Shown piece by piece: positions 4,765-6,996 of a DNA stretch of 6,996 nt (position 1 is the first letter of the stretch; each line of letters opens with the position of its first letter). The stretch comes from UBA9410 sp036123585 (GTDB lineage: Bacteria; Actinomycetota; Acidimicrobiia; Acidimicrobiales; MedAcidi-G1): contig JAZADN010000078.1 in assembly GCA_036123585.1 (NCBI GenBank), positions 1 to 6,996 of the forward strand. The letters are read 5' to 3'. The notes below the pieces were generated by a model that had not been told where the DNA came from, searched no databases, and saw only the letters and a program-made list of their open reading frames with translations. Both the position numbers and the translations under genes were made by a program.

Positions 4765-5559
4765 GTGGGCACGAGACTTCAGGTGATCGGCGGCGGGAAG
4801 ATGGGCGAGGCCCTGCTCGGCGGTCTGTTGGCCGACGGCTGGGCGTCAGCAGAGGAGCTCCACGTCGTCGAGCCCGACCCCGACCGACGGACCGTCCTAG
4901 CCGGGCTTCTTCCGGGCGTGTCGCTCGGAGAAGCAGCGATAGCAGGCGTCGACACCCTCGTCGCCGTCAAGCCGCACGTGGTGGCCGACGTCTGCGCCGA
5001 CCTGGCCGACCTGGGCGTGCCCCGGGTGCTGTCCATTGCCGCCGGGGTGACCACCGCGGCCATGGAAGCGGTCCTGGGAGGGGGCGTGCCCGTCGTCCGG
5101 GTCATGCCCAACACCCCGTCGCTGGTCGGCGAGGGCGCCGCCGCAGTGGCCGGAGGGGCGGCCGCCTCTGGCGACGACCTGGCCTGGGCTTCGGAGATCC
5201 TCGGGGCTGTCGGGAAGGTCGTTGTCGTCGACGAGGGCCTGATCGACGCCGTCACCGGCCTGTCGGGTTCGGGTCCGGCCTACGTCTTCCTGCTCGCCGA
5301 AGCGCTCATGGACGCTGCAGTGGCCGAGGGGCTGTCCCGCGACGTGGCCGTCACCCTCACCGAGCAGACTCTGCTGGGCGCCGCCACCCTGCTCCGCGAT
5401 TCCGACGACCCGCCGTCCACGCTGAGGGAGAACGTCACCTCGAAGGGTGGGACCACGGCCGCCGGCCTCGCCGTGTTCGAGGCGGCCGGTTTCCGTGGCA
5501 TCGTCGCCGAGGTGGTCGCCGCGGCGGCCGCCCGCTCCCGCGAGCTGGGCGCCGGCTGA
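4765..5559 (+). CDS. proC: Pyrroline-5-carboxylate reductase
   Basis: ProC reduces 1-pyrroline-5-carboxylate to L-proline with NAD(P)H, the last step of proline synthesis, in the cytoplasm. The 264-residue length is typical. The Rossmann loop VIGGGKMGEALLGGLL is at residues 7-22. AVKPH (67-71) takes the place of the usual VKPQ. RVMPNTPSLVGEG (112-124) is the conserved dinucleotide-site segment. GLSGSGPAYVF (165-175) and the helix after it, plus ENVTSKGGTTAAGL (222-235), form the C-terminal dimerisation and substrate-binding domain. The first residue is coded by GTG 4765, only a few codons before the first strand, and no better start is available. It is followed after nine bases by the DUF62 gene, so both are likely on one transcript. 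In mycobacteria proC also lies in the region downstream of mshA. Confidence 0.96.
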   Translation: MGTRLQVIGGGKMGEALLGGLLADGWASAEELHVVEPDPDRRTVLAGLLPGVSLGEAAIAGVDTLVAVKPHVVADVCADLADLGVPRVLSIAAGVTTAAMEAVLGGGVPVVRVMPNTPSLVGEGAAAVAGGAAASGDDLAWASEILGAVGKVVVVDEGLIDAVTGLSGSGPAYVFLLAEALMDAAVAEGLSRDVAVTLTEQTLLGAATLLRDSDDPPSTLRENVTSKGGTTAAGLAVFEAAGFRGIVAEVVAAAAARSRELGAG

Positions 5560-5562
5560 GGT
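5558..5562 (+). promoter_or_regulatory. Ribosome binding site of the SAM hydroxide adenosyltransferase gene
   Basis: GAGGT begins within the proC stop codon TGA (5557-5559) and lies six bases before GTG 5569. Termination on proC and initiation on the next gene are therefore closely coupled. This internal gene uses a Shine-Dalgarno sequence whereas proC does not. Confidence 0.62.
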
Positions 5563-5568
5563 CCGTCG

Positions 5569-6453
5569 GTGGGACGCCACCACGACACCCTCTCCTTCCT
5601 GTCGGACTACGGGACCGACGACGAGTTCGTCGGCGTCGTCCACTCCGTCGTCCACGGCATCGCCCCCGACATCCGCATCGTCGACATCACCCACGGGATC
5701 CCGCAGCACGACGTCCGGGCCGGCGGCCTGGCGCTGGCCCGTAGCGCCCAGTACCTGTGTCCCGGCGTGGTCCTCGCCGTGGTCGACCCCGGCGTGGGGA
5801 CCGAGCGGCGGGGAGTGGCCGTCGAGGTCGGAGGTGGCCAGTCGGTCCTCGTCGGACCCGACAACGGCCTGCTGGCCCCTGCGGTGGCCATGGTCGGCGG
5901 TGCCGGCCGGGCCGGCTCGTTGACCGACCCGGCCTGGCACCTCCCGTCCCCCGGGACCACCTTCGACGGCCGCGACGTCTTCGCCCCGGTGGCCGCCCAC
6001 CTGGCTACCGGCGTCGACCTCGCTGAAATGGGAGAGGAGGTGGACCCCAACGGCCTCTTCCCGGCCGTGGTCTCGGCCGCCGCCCTCGAGGCCGACGGGC
6101 TGCACGCCGAGGTGTGGTGGGTCGACCGGTTCGGCAACGCCCAACTCAACGCGGGTCCCGAGGACCTGGCCGAACTGGCTGCCGGCGCTGCCGACCGGTT
6201 CCGGGTGCGGATCGGCGAGCGGGTCCTGCCGGCCCGCCTGGTCACCGCCTACGACGCCGTGGAGCCGGGTGGCCTCGGCCTGCTCGTCGACTCGGCCGGG
6301 CTGGTGTCGCTCGTCATGGCCCGTACCTCGGCCGCCGCCGACCTAGGCCTCGGACCGTCGGACCCGGTGGTCGTCGAGGTGGCCGACGGTCCCGAGGGCA
6401 CGTCCACCCCGGTCACCCTGGGGACCCGAACGGAGAGCGGCGGGGACCGCTGA
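5569..6453 (+). CDS. SAM hydroxide adenosyltransferase (DUF62, SAM hydrolase)
   Basis: The 294-residue protein belongs to the DUF62 family, which hydrolyses S-adenosylmethionine to adenosine and methionine and is related to fluorinase and chlorinase (SalL). Family blocks appear in order: LSFLSDYGTDDEFVGVV (8-24), IVDITHGIPQHDVRAG (37-52), LAVVDPGVGTERRGVAV (69-85), VLVGPDNGLL (93-102), TTFDGRDVFAPVAAHLA (130-146) and VDRFGNAQLN in the C-terminal domain. Of the Asp-Arg-His set I recall from PH0463 (Asp68, Arg75, His127), Asp73 and Arg80 are present; the His usually found in TFHGRD is Asp133 here. His144 is nearby and could compensate. GTG 5569 has a Shine-Dalgarno sequence and sits nine bases after proC. 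Its stop overlaps the ATG of the next small gene as TGATG. The family is certain; retained activity is less so. Confidence 0.93.
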   Translation: MGRHHDTLSFLSDYGTDDEFVGVVHSVVHGIAPDIRIVDITHGIPQHDVRAGGLALARSAQYLCPGVVLAVVDPGVGTERRGVAVEVGGGQSVLVGPDNGLLAPAVAMVGGAGRAGSLTDPAWHLPSPGTTFDGRDVFAPVAAHLATGVDLAEMGEEVDPNGLFPAVVSAAALEADGLHAEVWWVDRFGNAQLNAGPEDLAELAAGAADRFRVRIGERVLPARLVTAYDAVEPGGLGLLVDSAGLVSLVMARTSAAADLGLGPSDPVVVEVADGPEGTSTPVTLGTRTESGGDR

Positions 6454-6542
6454 TGCGCCTCGGAACGACGATCGTGACCGCCGTGCTCCTGGTGGCCATC
6501 CTCGGAGCTGCCGTCCTCCAGTTCGTCTTTCTCGTCGACTGA
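6453..6542 (+). CDS. Small single-helix membrane protein (29 aa)
   Basis: ATG 6453 overlaps the preceding stop (TGATG), the classic arrangement for translational re-initiation. The 29-residue product, MRLGTTIVTAVLLVAI followed by LGAAVLQFVFLVD, is almost wholly hydrophobic, with Arg2 at the N-terminus and Asp29 at the C-terminus. This suits one transmembrane helix with the N-terminus inside by the positive-inside rule. It is too short for most gene callers. Function is unknown; small peptides of this kind often bind and regulate larger membrane proteins. The link to a SAM hydrolase gene is unexplained. Support is the overlap and composition, without homology that I can recall. Confidence 0.55.
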   Translation: MRLGTTIVTAVLLVAILGAAVLQFVFLVD

Positions 6543-6585
6543 GCACCCCGGCATCGACCGGCTTGGCACCGGCCCCCCGAAACGT
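6543..6585. other. Convergent intergenic gap without a clear terminator
   Basis: These 43 bases separate two convergent transcription units. ACCGGC occurs twice as a direct repeat and CCGG can pair only as a four-base stem. There is no strong hairpin followed by T on either strand, so termination, if it occurs here, would be of another type. Confidence 0.4.
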
Positions 6586-6996
6586 TCAGGTACTGCGGGT
6601 CCCGGTGGCGGTCAGCGCTCCGGCGAAGATCAGCGAGATCCCGGCGAGCAGCGACACGGCGAACCCGGTCATCTCGTCGAGTACCGAGTTCAACAGTCCA
6701 CCCCAGCTCAGCACCAGTGCCCCGGCCACGATCAGGCCGTTGCCGGTCGCTCCTCGTCGGGCGCCCGGTGCGTCGGAGCGCAGGAGGCGCACCATCGACC
6801 ACGCCGAGCCGGCGATTACCACCAGTGCTCCCACCGAAGAGGCTACGGCGGCCACCACCCGGGGGCCGGCACCGAACACGTCGCTGCCCTGGGGCAGTTC
6901 GTCGGGCACGAAGGTCCCGGTGATCGGCGAGGCGGCCACCACGCCGGCTGCGAACGTGCAGACGATGACGACGACCACGGCGATCCGATCCGCCGT
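6586..6996 (-). CDS. Multi-pass membrane protein of unknown function, 5' end outside window
   Basis: The last 136 residues of a leftward gene are visible; the frame is open to the window edge, so the start probably lies outside, although GTG 6978 could also serve. Four hydrophobic stretches suggest four membrane helices: about residues 7-22 (VVVVIVCTFAAGVVAA), 45-65 (after GPRVVAAV), 87-103 (NGLIVAGALVLSW) and 112-130 (FAVSLLAGISLIFAGALTA). A polar segment with SPITGTFVPDELPQGSDVFG separates helices 1 and 2, probably outside the cell. An Arg-rich loop (LLRSDAPGARRGATGN) separates helices 2 and 3, probably inside. I do not recognise a named family. It converges with the 29-residue gene across a 43-base gap. 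Confidence 0.75.
   Translation of the reverse strand, partial: TADRIAVVVVIVCTFAAGVVAASPITGTFVPDELPQGSDVFGAGPRVVAAVASSVGALVVIAGSAWSMVRLLRSDAPGARRGATGNGLIVAGALVLSWGGLLNSVLDEMTGFAVSLLAGISLIFAGALTATGTRST

Noticed and set aside
4897..6144. A 415-codon open frame on the minus strand across proC and the DUF62 gene
   Set aside because: It is antisense to two certain enzymes, and its low-complexity Gly/Asp/His/Val product matches codon shadowing and no protein family.
1..6996. A mobile element, defence system, secondary-metabolite cluster, CRISPR array or tRNA
   Set aside because: No transposase, integrase, nuclease, repeat array, cloverleaf or change in base composition was seen; all recognisable genes are housekeeping types.

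Overview
The window is about 70% GC and very densely coded. Genes sit on both strands, starts are often GTG, neighbours overlap by a few bases, and no gap exceeds about 110 bases. An MshA-type glycosyltransferase followed by a YbjN-domain protein, with proC close by, points to an actinobacterium. The codon bias and leaderless-looking starts make me lean towards the class Acidimicrobiia, but the sequence alone does not prove this. No rRNA, tRNA, CRISPR array, insertion sequence or phage gene was seen.

Left part (1-1300): the 5' part of a YaaA-family gene runs leftward off the window. It is divergent from a small acidic protein of unknown function (471-707). That gene converges with a histidine phosphatase (704-1300, minus), and the two stop codons share one CTAG. 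Middle-left (1376-3374): moaD-like sulfur carrier, mshA and a ybjN-domain gene form a tight rightward operon that starts divergently from the phosphatase. Middle (3394-4730): an MFS exporter-like gene, preceded by a possible 26-codon leader ORF and a stem-loop. Right (4765-6542): proC, a SAM hydroxide adenosyltransferase (DUF62) gene and a 29-residue membrane peptide gene form a second tight operon. A partial four-helix membrane protein gene (6586-6996, minus) enters from the right edge.

The genes are mainly housekeeping. MshA would start mycothiol synthesis, ProC completes proline synthesis, the DUF62 enzyme hydrolyses S-adenosylmethionine, and the MoaD-like protein would carry activated sulfur. 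The order mshA-ybjN, with a histidine phosphatase and proC nearby, resembles the mycobacterial region holding Rv0486 (mshA), Rv0487, gpm1 and proC.

The most notable points lie outside the gene list. All five genes judged to begin a transcription unit and easy to place (yaaA, the acidic protein, the phosphatase, moaD, proC) have a TANNNT hexamer 6-8 bases before the start codon, the arrangement of leaderless promoters. By contrast mshA and the DUF62 gene have Shine-Dalgarno sequences. Two of the -10 hexamers face opposite ways and overlap, and two promoters share an identical 15-base sequence. The MoaD-like protein has ten residues after its Gly-Gly, the first being Cys. The DUF62 enzyme has Asp where I expect the family's catalytic His. 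I found no convincing wholly new multi-gene system.
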